A stretch of DNA of 64,000 bases from Odontocerum albicorne (GCA_949825065.1 OX463842.1:49331011-49395010), one strand, 5' to 3'. Positions 21,861-33,019 are shown, numbered from the stretch's first letter. Numbers and translations are program-made. The notes: generated by a model not told the origin, from the sequence alone.

Positions 21861-22080
21861 CCCGGCGGAAATTTATACACATCGGGCTTAAGAAAGAGAC
21901 TGTCGACAATAATCGGCTAACTTCGGCTTTGTAGAGCGTCGTCTCTGTCATTCATACACGTGTTCCGTCGCGATTTTTCATTCAATCGTGCGACAGAGAC
22001 GACGCTCTACAACGCCGAAGTTAGCCGATTATGGCCGAAAGTCTCTTTCTTAAGCCCGATGTGTATTACTTACCACCGGG
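21861..22080. mobile_element. 220-bp foldback MITE, TA-flanked
   Basis: Two 89-bp arms (21,861-21,949 and 21,992-22,080) are near-perfect inverted repeats around a 42-nt centre. Both ends read CCCGGYGG and are flanked by TA (21,859-21,860; 22,081-22,082), the target of Tc1/mariner-type transposition. Shared landmarks are ATACACATCGGGCTTAAGAA and TAATCGGCTAACTTCGGC. The transcript would fold into a very long hairpin. No coding capacity. Confidence 0.92.
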
Positions 22081-22419
22081 TACTTGTATATTGTTGTGCA
22101 ATATTTATATGTATGTCATGGCAGTCATTTGAAAAACGCTTAAGAAAATGTTTTTCATGAATATACTTATAAAAGTAAATAGTTAACGAATTGACCAAGG
22201 ATTTTTGATCTCCAGTCTTTCGCTTTTCTGATTGTCCAATTTTGGCTGCACTAACAATGGATTTTTTTTTTGATATATTGAGACCAGGTTGATGCCATAT
22301 TTGGCGTGACACACACTATCGAATTTAACATATTTTCTAGATTATAAAAATTTACAATTTGATAAATTTATTTCCTTAGAATATTAACTTACTTTTTTTT
22401 TCTTCTCCCTGGCTCCATC

Positions 22420-22735
22420 CCAACTCACTGTCTGCGAAGACTGTTGGGGTTGGTTCTTCTCAGGCTGTATGCTCTCCTGTCCCGGAATACGTCCCCCAGA
22501 CCGTGCATCTGCATCAGGTTATCTTTGTGCACCACCAATGAATGATTCGGTCTTCCGCTGGTTGTTATTCGAGGAAGATCCATTGAGATTGCCTGGTTCA
22601 CAATGTGATCGGGTGCTCTGCGTCCAACGTGCCCATACCATATTAATCGCCTCTCCTCCATCTTACTGTTGATGTCTGTAAAACCTAGGCTTCCACGAAT
22701 GCGTGAGTTTTTTATTTTGTATATCATCAACTGTT
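22420..22735 (-). pseudogene. LINE reverse-transcriptase C-terminal fragment (family 3)
   Basis: A 101-codon minus-strand frame has RIRGSLGFTDI, then EERRLIWYGHVGRRAPD (the conserved RLxWYGHV block), then VFRDRRAYSLRR and a stop. That is the end of a non-LTR polymerase, lacking palm and endonuclease. It differs from families 1, 2 and 4 in its last 40 residues. Confidence 0.75.
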
Positions 22736-23410
22736 AACGAAATAAATAAATAAATATTGAAGTATGGTTTATACAATTGATATAATTTAAAAAATCGCAC
22801 GTGATTTTTGAATCTTGTCTAACAGCCATTTTAGTACAACATTTGAAACAAAATAGATGAACATCATTAGTGAAATTGAGAGACTTATTGCAGCATTGTA
22901 TTCCATAGCAATTTTGTGGTACAAAATATTGTGTTCACTAAACACAGCAATGTTTGAATAAAACCGCACAATAAATTTTGCCAATTTCCACGCAGAGCAA
23001 TAATTATAGTGAAGTTTAATTAATTTGATTTCTAATCATGAATATAATAGTAATTACTAGCAAATATGATTGGTTCGGAATTAAATACGTAATTGATAAT
23101 TAAACAAATATATATTGAAACAACAAAAAAAAACTATAGAGCTTAAATGATGAATTGAATAAATAATAGCAAATTATTTGAATAAATAAAAAAAATTTAA
23201 AGGTTTCCAGAAATCAATCATATTTTGTAATTTGTTCCATCAAACACTGTGCATTCCACTTCTTTGTAATGGTATAACCCTGCCGGTTTTAAGGCTTTCA
23301 CCTCATTACGTTGTCAAACTCGTTTGAGGAGTTGTGAGCTGTCCAGCATAACTACAAAGATTAGCGTTAAATGTTCCTAACAATTACACTAGACTGCGCC
23401 GGCAAGAACT
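22736..23410. other. AT-rich stretch with a Penelope-type terminus on the minus strand
   Basis: The minus strand at about 23,312-23,262 reads ATGAGGTGAAAGCCTTAAAA, then CCGGCAGGGTTATACCATTA. It is a mutated copy of the terminus at 24,162-24,212 but keeps a helix-II-like GAGGT-GAAA-GCCTT. The rest is A/T-rich without genes. Confidence 0.5.
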
Positions 23411-23528
23411 GTTCTCAGTAACATACGCAAGAACGGGTCTTCCAGCCGCTATGCCTGTTGGAAGGGCCTTAACTCTTCTGAACGGGACTGCTTCGGATAT
23501 TGACATATTTCATATCACATTACCAAAA
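23411..23528. repeat. Dispersed 119-bp repeat, copy 2
   Basis: Same orientation as the copy at 17,887-18,005. Differences include CATACGCAAG for CATATACAAG and GGACTGCTTCGG for GGAATGCTTTGG. Confidence 0.85.
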
Positions 23529-24089
23529 TCAAAAGTAAATTTTCTTCTTAGATTGAGCGCGTTAGAAAGCACTCATCAACATATTTAAGTGACTAAATAT
23601 ATGTGTATCATATGTTTGTGTGTATATACTCGTTTGTATGCATATGCATTATTTTTTATTCTATATAATTATTAATTTTTTTTTATGTAACTTGTCTTCT
23701 TTTTTAATGTCTTGTATTTTTCAAAATAATTGGGCTAAGCCTGTTTTAAAATTAAATAAATATCATTTATTTATTTAACATTTTTTTTGCAAATACAATC
23801 TGGCGGGCTTATTGCAATCTCTTCCAGCCAACTAGACAAAAGTAAATGAATCAAGTTACGTGGACGCATAAATCATTCAAATGACTGTCCATCCCCACGA
23901 AATCCATAAACACATACGTGAGCATATGCCCACAAACCCCACAAAGACGGACAATCACCCGAACATTACTTCTCCTATAAAGTTAGACATCATCAATTAA
24001 AAGGAAAGGAAGGGATGGTGGAGAGGAAAGGAAAAGAAAAATCTGGAATGAAACACGTTATTTTACTGACTAGAAATTAAGAGTTTTTT
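23529..24089. other. Unannotated AT-rich sequence
   Basis: No recognisable gene. A CAAACCCCACAAAGACGG segment near 23,930 is GC-richer but unidentified. Confidence 0.4.
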
Positions 24090-24225
24090 TCAGTCGCTTC
24101 TTAAGGCATGCCAAGGACGGAGCGAGTCTCATATTGTTTCACAAGACTTGTTTGTGCTCCCCTGATGATGCCGTGAAAGCCTTGAAACCGGTAGAATTAT
24201 ACCATTACAAAAAAGTGGAATAAAC
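24090..24225 (+). mobile_element. Penelope-type terminus with hammerhead-like core
   Basis: CTTGTTTGTGCTCCCC precedes CTGATGA (24,162-24,168), a 15-nt middle, GAAA (24,184-24,187) and the palindromic ACCGGT then A. The middle (TGCCGTGAAAGCCTT) has lost helix-II pairing compared with the 24,967 copy. Downstream ATTATACCATTACAAA matches the copy at 23.3 kb. Confidence 0.55.
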
Positions 24226-24511
24226 AGTGTTTGATAAAATAAATTACAGTGTCTTTAAACCTCCACACTATCAATGCCTTAAATATAAATACTATAATCA
24301 TATTTTGATTTTTAATAGTGCTTATTTTTTGTACTTTACTTTCTATTATACGTTCTTTCCTTTTACTTTTACTATACTTGTAGCAATACTTATACCTGAA
24401 TTTGATTTGAAGCTTATCTGACGTGGTATTTTTGAAACTTAAAGGTCCTCTGTAATATAATAAATAATTTGTCATTAAATTGTGTTACGTATGCGAAATA
24501 TTTTTTTACCT

Positions 24512-24682
24512 TAAAATAAGTTGAAACAATGAAAATAAGTTGAAACAATGAAAATAAGTTGAAACAATGAAAATAAGTTAAAACAATGAAAATAAGTTGA
24601 AATAATGAAAATAAGTTGAAACAATGAAAATAGGTTGAAACAATGAAAATTTGTTGAAACAATGAAAATAAGTTGAAACAAT
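24512..24682. repeat. 19-bp minisatellite, nine copies
   Basis: Nine copies of GAAAATAAGTTGAAACAAT with single-base variants (copies 4, 5, 7 and 8). A 101-codon minus-strand frame across it is a by-product. Confidence 0.92.
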
Positions 24683-24929
24683 AAAAAAACTGTTCGTATA
24701 GCAACATACTACACATCATTATTTTTTTACGGTTCTCTCAGTTTAACTTTGAAACGATTTTCCTTGGTCCAATTAAATGTGATACGCCATTGTCAATATA
24801 CAAGAATAATTTGAAGGAACATTATTTTTCTTATAATATTCTTCGTTCTGAACTCCTATACAAATCCATTTATGATTCCTATTTTCATTTATATAATATA
24901 TTTTTTTTTATTTCCATACTGAGGAACGT

Positions 24930-25015
24930 GAATGGCACTGGAATTCTCCATCCTTGTTTGTGCTCCCTGATGATGAGGTGACAACCTTGAAACCGGTAGG
25001 TTTATACCGTTATAT
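24930..25015 (+). mobile_element. Penelope-type terminus with the best helix II of its family
   Basis: CTGATGA (24,967-24,973), then GAGGT (24,975-24,979) paired with ACCTT (24,984-24,988) around GACA. Then come GAAA (24,989-24,992) and palindromic ACCGGT ending 24,997, with A at the cleavage position. One T (24,974) is unpaired. Upstream CTTGTTTGTGCTCC is shared with the 24.1-kb copy. Ribozyme activity is inference. Confidence 0.5.
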
Positions 25016-25056
25016 AAAGTAAACTACAAAGAATAATAACTTTATTTATATAACGA

Positions 25057-25272
25057 CGACTTTTGTGGCCTAGTTGGTAAGACGCTTGTCTCTCAATCCG
25101 GAGGCTGCGCGTTCGTTTCCCGTTGGAACCCTTGTTTTTTTTTTAAGAATTCCAGTCTAGTTTTCTTTTAATGCCTATTTAACATATTTCTGGTTGGCTG
25201 GAAGGTATTGTTACATGGCAATAAGCCCATCAGGTTATACTGTAGCAAACGAAAGTGTAATACAATACAATA
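25057..25272 (+). mobile_element. tRNA-derived SINE, full-length copy
   Basis: GTGGCCTAGTTGGTAAGACG (A-box-like), GCGTTCGTTTCCCG (mutated B box), a T10 linker, TTCCAGTCTAGTTTTC, TTCTGGTTGGCTGGAAGG, ACATGGCAATAAGCCC and the tail TGTAATACAATAC. Matches 2,478 and 28,084. Confidence 0.85.
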
Positions 25273-25860
25273 TTTTAGAGAATTGCCACTGAAAGGGTCA
25301 CAATAATTTTCTGAACCCTTAATGTATTGTTATGAATATTAAAAAATAAATAAAATATTTTATTTGTTTACAATAAAGTCAAAGATGGAATTGTCTGCCA
25401 AGATGAACATTTTGTAGAAGAAAAATATAATATGTAAAACATTGTTGATAATAATTAAATAACAATTTACATAGCGTCGTTTAGAGAGCATTATCCACAA
25501 GGACGCTCTAGCTTGGATTTTAAATCCATTATTTTAACAAATTAAAACGATTAAAAATTAAATAAATATAAGTTAAGTGTAAATATAGGAAGGTGATGGC
25601 TGTGGCCAATTTATTAAGTACTTTCCTAAATCTGCACATGTTATGAAAAACGTATTGTATAAAAAACCGCAAACTACTTTCTTAGATAAGACGAATTACA
25701 AATAAACTTTTGAAGATCATCCGATGAGTGATAGTAGCACATTCGGCTTTAGGTGTAGTGTAGTGTTTTGATGTTTAAGAGGGAAATATGGAAGTGAAAG
25801 ATGAATTAAAGGGATTGAAACAACTTATAAGAAATGCGTGTAATGAGAATATTACGTAGT
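25273..25860. other. AT-rich sequence with short array-like fragments
   Basis: Contains GAGAGCATTATCCACAAGGA and CGCTCTAGCTTGG (25,485-25,515), similar to the SINE body inside the array near 62,935. Also contains a CACATTCGGCTTTAGGTGTA segment like 53,938. No gene. Confidence 0.4.
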
Positions 25861-25984
25861 GTATCACCGTCGGTCACCGTCGCCGTCGGTCACCGTCGTC
25901 GTCGGTCACCGTCGTCGTCGGTCACCGTCGCCGTCGATCACCGTCGCCGTCGGTCACCGTCGTCGTCGGCCATCGTCGTCAGCG
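25861..25984. repeat. GC-rich 16-bp minisatellite
   Basis: About seven copies of GGTCACCGTCGYCGTC. Period 16 rotates through all three frames, giving a 68-codon frame rich in VTVAV and RRRRSPSSS motifs that I regard as incidental. It is the sharpest GC spike in the left half of the window. Confidence 0.92.
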
Positions 25985-26828
25985 CTGTGTTATTCTTCTC
26001 GAATGACACAGATTTTTTTCGCCTAGTATTCGAGGGTTAAAAAACACCTATGACATCAGTTATGTCTCGTGTTTAAGTTCTGATGTTTTTTTACTTAAAT
26101 CGTTTTAATTTTGTTTATGTGACGTGATGTGATTTCAGGTCGGTTTGTTTTCTGTTTTCATTTGAAAGAATATTTCATCATGTTTTGAATAAACTTTGGA
26201 ATTGAATTTTTTGTAAAGACTGTTGCTGTGAAAAATTAATAAATAAATAAATATATCAAAACGTTTTAAAAAACCTAAATCCGATTCTGTTTTTTTTTTT
26301 GTACAACCAAAATGGATTCGAATGTAGTATTAGCCCATTCTATATAAGCTCCGCACCGCTCTATCAAAAGGGAAATGCTTGCAAAACTCCTCTGGCTGTC
26401 CGTAATTATATTTCGTTTTAATAAACTTTTAACTGGGAATAAATTCATTTATATACCTAAGTGATTATTACGGAAATGTAAAGGAGAGTTTTTATAATCT
26501 CCATTTCTCCTCAAAGGAAATTGTATACAGAGTAGCTTATATTTGATAAAAAGTTTCATATCTATTTTAACTTGGACATTTTGGTGAATCATTTCATTTT
26601 TAATAATATAAATAGTACTTCTTAAATGACGGTGGTAGATTGAATTTAGAAAAAATAACAAAATTATTTATTAAACGCGATTTATAAATTTATTTAAGCA
26701 GGTCCTTTGCACATTACAGGTTTCCCTAATTCGTGCAAGGACCAAAAAAAAAACACGTATAAAACCATTAAATTTTCCAAGACTTATTTGATAAAAACAA
26801 TAGTAAAAATATATAAACATAGTTGGGC
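25985..26828. other. AT-rich stretch with a TATA-like block
   Basis: TCTATATAAGCTCCGCACCG at 26,339-26,358 followed by TTTTAATAAAC near 26,415 resembles a compact promoter plus poly(A) signal, as in an LTR, but no LTR boundaries or partner were found. The rest is A/T-rich. Confidence 0.3.
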
Positions 26829-26838
26829 AAAAAACATT

Positions 26839-27507
26839 CCTCTTCGTGGTTGCAGTCCTAAAACTGGTTTGCAGCAATTTGAACTCTTCTCCTCCATTCC
26901 CCCCTGTCCTGTGCGGCTCTTTTTAAGTCTGTATATGTTGAGCAGCGCACGTCCACCAACAGGTCCTCCAGGTACTCTCGGCGTGGGCGTCCCCTAGAGT
27001 TTGTCCCCTCGGTCATACCCTCCATTATGGCATGCAAGAGGCCCTCTTGTCGTATTATATGACCAATCCATCTTGCACGCCTTTCGGACAGGATCCTGAG
27101 CAGGTGCCTTCCTCCTTCGATTCGTTGGAGAACCTCTTCATTTGTGATGCGGTCTCTCCAGGAAATTCCTAAAAGTCTTCTATAGGACCACATCTCAAAA
27201 GCCTCTAGTCTTCGTCTATCTCTTTCGGATAGGCACCATGTCTCGCAGCCGTACATCAAGATACTCCATACATAGGTCTTGATGAGGAGTATTCTCAGTT
27301 TTAGGTCTATATTATTTGATTCTATTATTTTCGACCTTTTATTAAATGCAAGTCTAGCCTTATGTATACGGCTGTCGACCTCGCTCTTGGACCGACCGTC
27401 CCATGTTATTTTGCTCCCGAGGTAGACAAACTCCTTGGTGTTCTTTAGTGGTTTACCCGACATCACTATTCTCATCTGGTGCTGCGCTCGGCCTACAGTC
27501 AGCAAAA
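26839..27507 (-). mobile_element. 5'-truncated LINE insertion (family 4), young, with TSD
   Basis: A 669-bp insertion between AAAAAACATT at 26,829-26,838 and 27,508-27,517. The minus strand is open for 215 codons (26,858-27,505) from MLTVGRAQHQ to its natural stop. Landmarks are FVYLGSKITWDGRSK, LMYGCETWCLSERDRRRLE, ISWRDRITNEEVLQRIEGG, ARWIGHIIRQEGL and AQDRGEWRRR. These are the thumb and C-terminal blocks of a non-LTR polymerase. It is almost identical to the copy at 48,454-49,056. With palm and endonuclease missing, it is dead on arrival. Confidence 0.9.
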
Positions 27508-27517
27508 AAAAAACATT

Positions 27518-27779
27518 ATGACAAAATAATGTGAAAAAGTTTGATTATTTCAAGTATAACACTAAATTTAAGAGATTTTTCCTAAAGGAGCTGAGCAAAA
27601 CATGAAACACGTCTACAGATATGTGACTGAGGACACACACGGTTAAAAAGTGTGATTACTCTACCTACCGGTATTTCCAAAGGCAGGTTAGTTCGACTTA
27701 TAGGTTGATAGGACAATCTATGGGTGCGTTGTCTCAAATATCTGATCACCTCCATAGCATACCTGTCAGACGTCTTTAT
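27518..27779. other. AT-rich spacer
   Basis: Nothing recognisable between the LINE insertion and the next SINE. Confidence 0.4.
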
Positions 27780-27945
27780 GGAAACCTTGTGCTGCGAGTT
27801 CAATTACTGTTAGTATCTAGATTTCCAGTCTGGTTTTCACTAAAGGTTCCAGTCTGCTTTTCACTTAAAATTCGTTTAACATCTTACTGGATGGCTGGAA
27901 GTAATAAACTAATCATGCTGCACTTTATACAATTACGTATAATTC
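27780..27945 (+). mobile_element. Decayed tRNA-derived SINE
   Basis: A B-box-like GCGAGTTCAATTACTG is followed by TTCCAGTCTGGTTTTCACT, then a near-duplicate TTCCAGTCTGCTTTTCACTT, then TTACTGGATGGCTGGAAG. The body segment is duplicated in tandem; the A-box half is lost. Confidence 0.6.
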
Positions 27946-28083
27946 AATATATCACAATGTTTACTTTATTAGTTTATACTTTCTTTGTTACTGTATTTAA
28001 AGAGTTTGGCTACTATTTGATTAAATTATATCTTAAACTTTGTCAATTCGATTTGTAAACCATTTATGTAAATAATATTATGA

Positions 28084-28270
28084 GATGACCTCTGTGGCCT
28101 GGTGGTAAGACGCTTGTCTGCCAATCTGGAAGTTGAGGGTTCGATCCCGGCTTGAACCCAGATTTTTTAAATGGGATTCCAATTTGGTTTTCTCTAAGGG
28201 GGTATTAAAATATATTTCTGGTTGGCTGGAAGAGATTGCCACATGGCAATAAGCTCGTCCGTTTAAAAAA
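28084..28270 (+). mobile_element. tRNA-derived SINE, best-preserved head
   Basis: CTGTGGCCTGGTGGTAAGAC (A-box-like) and GAGGGTTCGATCCCGGC (consensus-like B box and T arm) lie 40 bp apart. Then come TTCCAATTTGGTTTTCTC, TTCTGGTTGGCTGGAAGAG and TGCCACATGGCAATAAGC. The acceptor arms do not pair, so it is a SINE head, not a tRNA gene. Confidence 0.85.
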
Positions 28271-28899
28271 AAAGAAGTTGTAAAAATACTTTCGCAAAAC
28301 AACTGACGATTTGCCAGGCTATTCAAACTTCAAGCTATAGGCCACTTAAAAGTACATTGCCTCTGTTGCGAATAAATTTCCTTCTCCCGTGATTTTGGAC
28401 CTTAAGTCCGTCGTCCCTACTTTTATTTAAATATTCAGGAGTTCCATTCGTAAAATTTATTTAACAAGAAGGAGTCTTTTTAGACAGTTCCTTCTTCATC
28501 ATTTATTGACGTCGTTTTCTTAATAAATTAAAGAGATTTTGATCTTCTAGTGTAGATCGCGTTGTATGGGGACTTATTGTGTTCCCCATAACAGAGTGGG
28601 TGGGTGGTGGTAGGATTGAACTGAACTGAACTGAAAAATGAACTATGATCGCTGGAGGTAAATTTTAGAAGCTGAATTCGTCATATACTAAAGCACCAAA
28701 GATAATTCAATACGTAAACTTTCATTTCTGGCATCTACTTCCTTTTTCGTTCAGACAGTTCTGACTACCGTGCAAGATTGTTTTTTACTGGCAAAGACTG
28801 ACGTATCAATTTAATATGTATAGAAAAACCAAATCCAATATTCCTCCATTAGGTATGATCATTTATCACAAAGTTTTGGATAACTGACAAATTCAATTT
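28271..28899. other. Transition into the macrosatellite
   Basis: Unique A/T-rich sequence. A CTGAACTGAACTGAA run at 28,620 is a short microsatellite. No gene. Confidence 0.4.
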
Positions 28900-29199
28900 T
28901 TTTATTAACAACGCTATCTCACGTCTTAGTGAACCTGCTTGTATAACTTTTAAAAAATTAATAATGCTGTATTACTTTTTTTTAACAGTGCCCATATTAC
29001 TTTTTTTTTTTAACTAACAATGCTATATTACATTTTGTTTATTTAACAATGCTTATATAACTTTCTTTAATGAACACATCTTAGTGAATCTGTTTACAAT
29101 AATTTTAGGAATTACTTTCCACTTTGTCGAATCACAATAACACATAAACATTAATGAACGTCATTTTTTGTTGAAATACGTCACAAAAACGTTAAAAGG

Positions 29200-31100
29200 A
29201 AAACAAAAATAATGCAACTGTCATTTATGTAAAATCCTCCATTTCATAAGTTTATTAAGATGGTTATTGAGTGAAACATTTTTCGGTTTTGTACTTTAAT
29301 GCTAAATTTCATTTCAAAAGGCAATATACAATACTATAAAAATAAATATCTTAAGAATGTTTATCATTCCTTTTTTTCATGCTCACATAACATTTAAATT
29401 AAGGCATTACTTTATTTACCCGCGTTGCTATGGAAATAACCACTATTGCAATGAAAATTTCATTACCTCCTCGATTTTGATATTGAACTCATCTCCTCAC
29501 ATTTTATGTACTCCTTATATCTCTGTTTGGAAAAAGAAGTAAAAAACCTCAGTTTCTTCTAAAACTGAGTTTTTCGCTTATGTTTTTTCGCTTGACATTT
29601 TACACTTATGAATATTTCATGGTAAAACAACAAACGCAAAAAAAATCAAAACAATGGATTTTAACTCATTAATATTTTAAGTGGCATTTCGTTATAACTT
29701 TTCTTGTTCTTATTTTTCAAATCATCGTCTATCGGATTTTCTAACCTTTTTCTCAATAAATAAATGCCTTTTTAAATTATTATGAATGATTTTTCCCTTC
29801 TAAAGAAATTGATTTTTTTATATTTACACAGTGAGTGATATCGAAAGCAAGATAAGTAATAGGTCATTTCTTTCGAGTTGTGGATTTGAGACCCTAAATA
29901 GATAAAGTGTGTGGGGTTAATGTGGAACCTGGTTTGTCTTATATACAATATTTACTTAGGAAGACTCAGGTAGTAAGTAAACATGAATTGAAATGATAAG
30001 TTATGCTTCACAAGACGAAGTTTGCAGGATGAATACGAGTTGGCAGGTCTAGATTGGCACATAACAGTGATATATATAGAGCAACATATCGACAATTCCA
30101 ATTTGAATGATCGCGATCGTCGGAGACGATCAAATGAATCTTTTTTCATGGTTTTACTTTTCGTGCATGTTTTCATTTCAAAAGGATATATTGTATCGGA
30201 TTAACCGTTAAGACATTTTTTTTTAATCCAGTTACATAATAATTTTCTATTCAATTCAATTCAAAGGACAATTTTATAAGATCATTGTTTTGAGAGCAAA
30301 ATCTCCTTAAGGGACGTGGGATTCGAATCCACTATTAAAAAATAAAATCACGTTTGGCAATTATAGCAGCGACTGAGCAAATCCATGTTAATCACTTTAT
30401 TTTTATACAACATAAGCTTGTGAAAATATTGCCATATGACAATCTATTCCAATCAATGATAAATATGTATCATATATGAGACGTGAAGTGAAATCCAAAC
30501 TGAAAACATCATTTTAAAAAAACCTGGACTCCAGCGGGAATCGAATTCGCAACCTCCTAGTTGGACGATGTGCGTCACATCAACTTGATTGTTTTCTATT
30601 GAGATGTTTATTTATTTACCCGCGTTGCTATGGAGAATATCATTTTCCCTTAGAACATTTTCTTATCTTCTCGATTTTTATATACTCCTGTTAGTGAATT
30701 TTCACATTTCACTTAAAATTACTTCATTTTACATAAAATTAAGTAAATTTTTGTAAAATTAAAAAAAAATGTTCCTTTTACAAAAACACATAAGGCCATA
30801 TGTGCTTGATGGTACAACCATGTGACGAATGGTTATTAAGTTTTACAAAAAACAGATTAGGCCATAGGTGTTAAATAAACATGGTTGGTAACGACCACAT
30901 GACAAATGAAATAGCACGTCTTCGAACGCAGAATCAAGTCCATCCTTTTCTAATTCAACTTAAATATTTAGCAATCTACGCAAAACTCCGGCTGATTCCT
31001 TAAAATATAAAGTACTCCTGAATCTGAGTTCGATAAAAATAAACAACCTCAGATTTTATTTAAACTGATATTTATATATTAAAGTTAAAAAATTTCGTAT
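29200..31100. repeat. Array unit 1 (blocks A and B, delta, epsilon)
   Basis: Alpha at 29,255-29,335, A core at 29,424, stem-loop at about 29,545-29,570, delta at 29,840-30,190, minus-strand SINE at 30,290-30,595, B core at 30,624, epsilon at 30,770-30,930. The epsilon sequence GTGCTTGATGGTACAACC is the uninterrupted version of the site hit by the hAT element at 37.2 kb. Short open frames here are not conserved between units. Confidence 0.85.
30290..30595 (-). mobile_element. Minus-strand tRNA-derived SINEs in unit 1
   Basis: Right part, on the minus strand: AATCAAGTTGATGTGACGCA (A-box-like), GCGAATTCGATTCCCGC (B box), GTCCAGG, then GATTGGAATAGATTGTC and TATGGCAATATTTTCAC. This is the 2,478-type body in reverse. 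A second B-box-like GGATTCGAATCCCACG (minus, about 30,330) belongs to the second, S2-type SINE. Old and diverged. Confidence 0.65.
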
Positions 31101-31594
31101 TTCCTTTCAAAAATTATGTGGGAATGCAGTGCTGAAACCAAATATGTATTTCTTATTTTCGGTGTTTATCTTTAAAAAAAAACACGTAGCCTACTATAAA
31201 GATTGTTGTCGGGGAAGTTTCACGATTTGAAAACTAGTAAGGGTGGAACCACTTGAATACGAATGCCTTTTTTGAGAGAATCTTTCTACATTGATACCTT
31301 CCATATAGAGCTCTTTAATATATTTTAAAGGTAAAACTGAGCCAGTCCACCAGAAGGCACGGGTACAATTGTTCATGTTGTTATTATTATTTTGAGATAT
31401 TAATCACGTTTTTTTCTTGTTGTGTGTATTTTATATCCCGAAATTTTGTTATACGTATAAAACATATAAAGTAAAAATAAACTAAATGAACATCCTCACT
31501 TCAATAAATGGAGCTGGTGAAGATTTACCAAAGACGATGCTAGAGAAAGCTCAAGTTGTTGAGTTGTTGGTTGTTGTTATCTCTTTCACTCGTG
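31101..31594. other. Non-array spacer
   Basis: Unique A/T-rich sequence with an open frame starting at 31,486 that runs into the LINE fragment. Nothing recognisable otherwise. Confidence 0.4.
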
Positions 31595-31965
31595 TCGTCT
31601 TCTTCTTCTTTTATGCCTGTTGGCCTGTTATTGTCCTGCATCATTGTTTCCCTCTTGTGACATCGGCTGCCAGCTCTCTTTTCATCTTTTGGGAGGTCGT
31701 CCTGGAGCTCTGCTTCCTTGTGGGATACTGCCTTTGGCCATTCTTACGACACTTGGTTGCGCCATTCTGGATACATGTTCGTTCCAGAACCTTCTTCTCT
31801 GTCGTCCCCATCTGACAATATCTTCAACTTCGCACATCCTTCGGATTTCTGTGTTTCGTACTCTATAACGAAATGTTTTGCCAGCGATACTTTTGAGTAC
31901 CTTCATTTTGCTGGTTAGAAGGAGATTTTTGGTTCTGACAGTGTCGGCTCTGGACTCTATGCATT
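31595..31965 (-). pseudogene. LINE reverse-transcriptase C-terminus (family 2), third copy
   Basis: The minus strand is open for 74 codons (31,682-31,906): MKVLKSIAGKTFRYRVRN, CEVEDIVRWGRQRRRFW, NEHVSRMAQPSVVRM and GRPPKR. It then continues past the frame end. Landmarks match 19,700-19,520 and 9,470-9,075. The 3' (left) end is the CTTCTTCTTCTT run. Only the terminal domain remains. Confidence 0.75.
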
Positions 31966-32439
31966 ATATGGCGTCATTAGGTATATCATTATGGGGCGGA
32001 CACAGGTCTTGTTTTTCCTCACCTTCCTTTGGATGTTCATATACTTTTACTATTGATCTTTTTAAAATGTAAGATGTTAAAACGATAGCGATTTCAATAG
32101 TGTTTTTGACGCTTTTTAAAGTTAAGTTTGTGGAACTATGTTTTAAAACTTAAACAATGTAATAAAAACACCTCGTGCGCTATTGTAGCGGCCAGACATG
32201 AGTAGTGCTACCTTTTTTATTTCATCAAATTTTGTTATGCGTATATAACATACAAATTAAAATTAAATAAATAAAAATCCCTATTTCATAGCCAGCAAAG
32301 TTTGGCCAAGGACGACGATCATAGTGTTTTTGACGCTTTACAAAGTTAAGTTAATGTCAGTAAGTATAAAATTTAAAATTTTCAAGAAAAACGCTCAAGT
32401 CCTTGTGCAGCGACAAGACGTTAGTTGTCTTTGTATTTT
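31966..32439. other. Spacer between LINE fragment and array unit 2
   Basis: Contains a short direct repeat: GTGTTTTTGACGCTTT plus AAAGTTAAGTT at about 32,100 and again at 32,322. No gene. Confidence 0.45.
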
Positions 32440-33019
32440 TTATTTTATAAATAAAATTTCATTTATTAGATTATAAGATATTTGGTTGATCCTGAAGCTG
32501 TGTACAATAATCCATAACATTTGTTATGTTTCTAGATTGGTATAAGTCGACCGGTGTCTATTTTCGTTTCGTCGTTATAAAATTTTTATTTTGTTAGTAC
32601 GAGTACATAAGTCATATTATCGTTGTGTAATATTAAGTGAATAAATGATCTTTCTTTTTAAATAACATTAATTTTTCGTTCTATTGCTTCGTTCGCCTTA
32701 AAATGTTAGATATACATATGAAAAATGCATTATAAGAAAGTATTTAAAAGAAATATATTTCGGAAATTCGTTAAATTTTTATAGCTTTACCTGAACACAG
32801 ATATTCAATGCATTCCACCTAAATCAGAGTGTGTTACAATCACAAATCGGAATATCTACAAAGTTTTTTAATCGTAGCTCGTCTTTCCTTGGTGAGTTTT
32901 TTGCAGTTTCTTTCAAAATAAGTTTTTCTAAACATATGCCTATACGAAAGAAACGTTAATATTTTGATCACATGACCACGTGACTTTTTTTATGCACGAC
33001 GAATACGTATTTCTTAATT

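Noticed and set aside
24512..24682. CRISPR-like array
   Set aside because: Units are contiguous 19-mers with no unique spacers; it is a simple minisatellite in a eukaryotic context.
28084..28160. Functional tRNA gene
   Set aside because: A and B boxes are good but acceptor ends do not pair and a SINE body follows directly.
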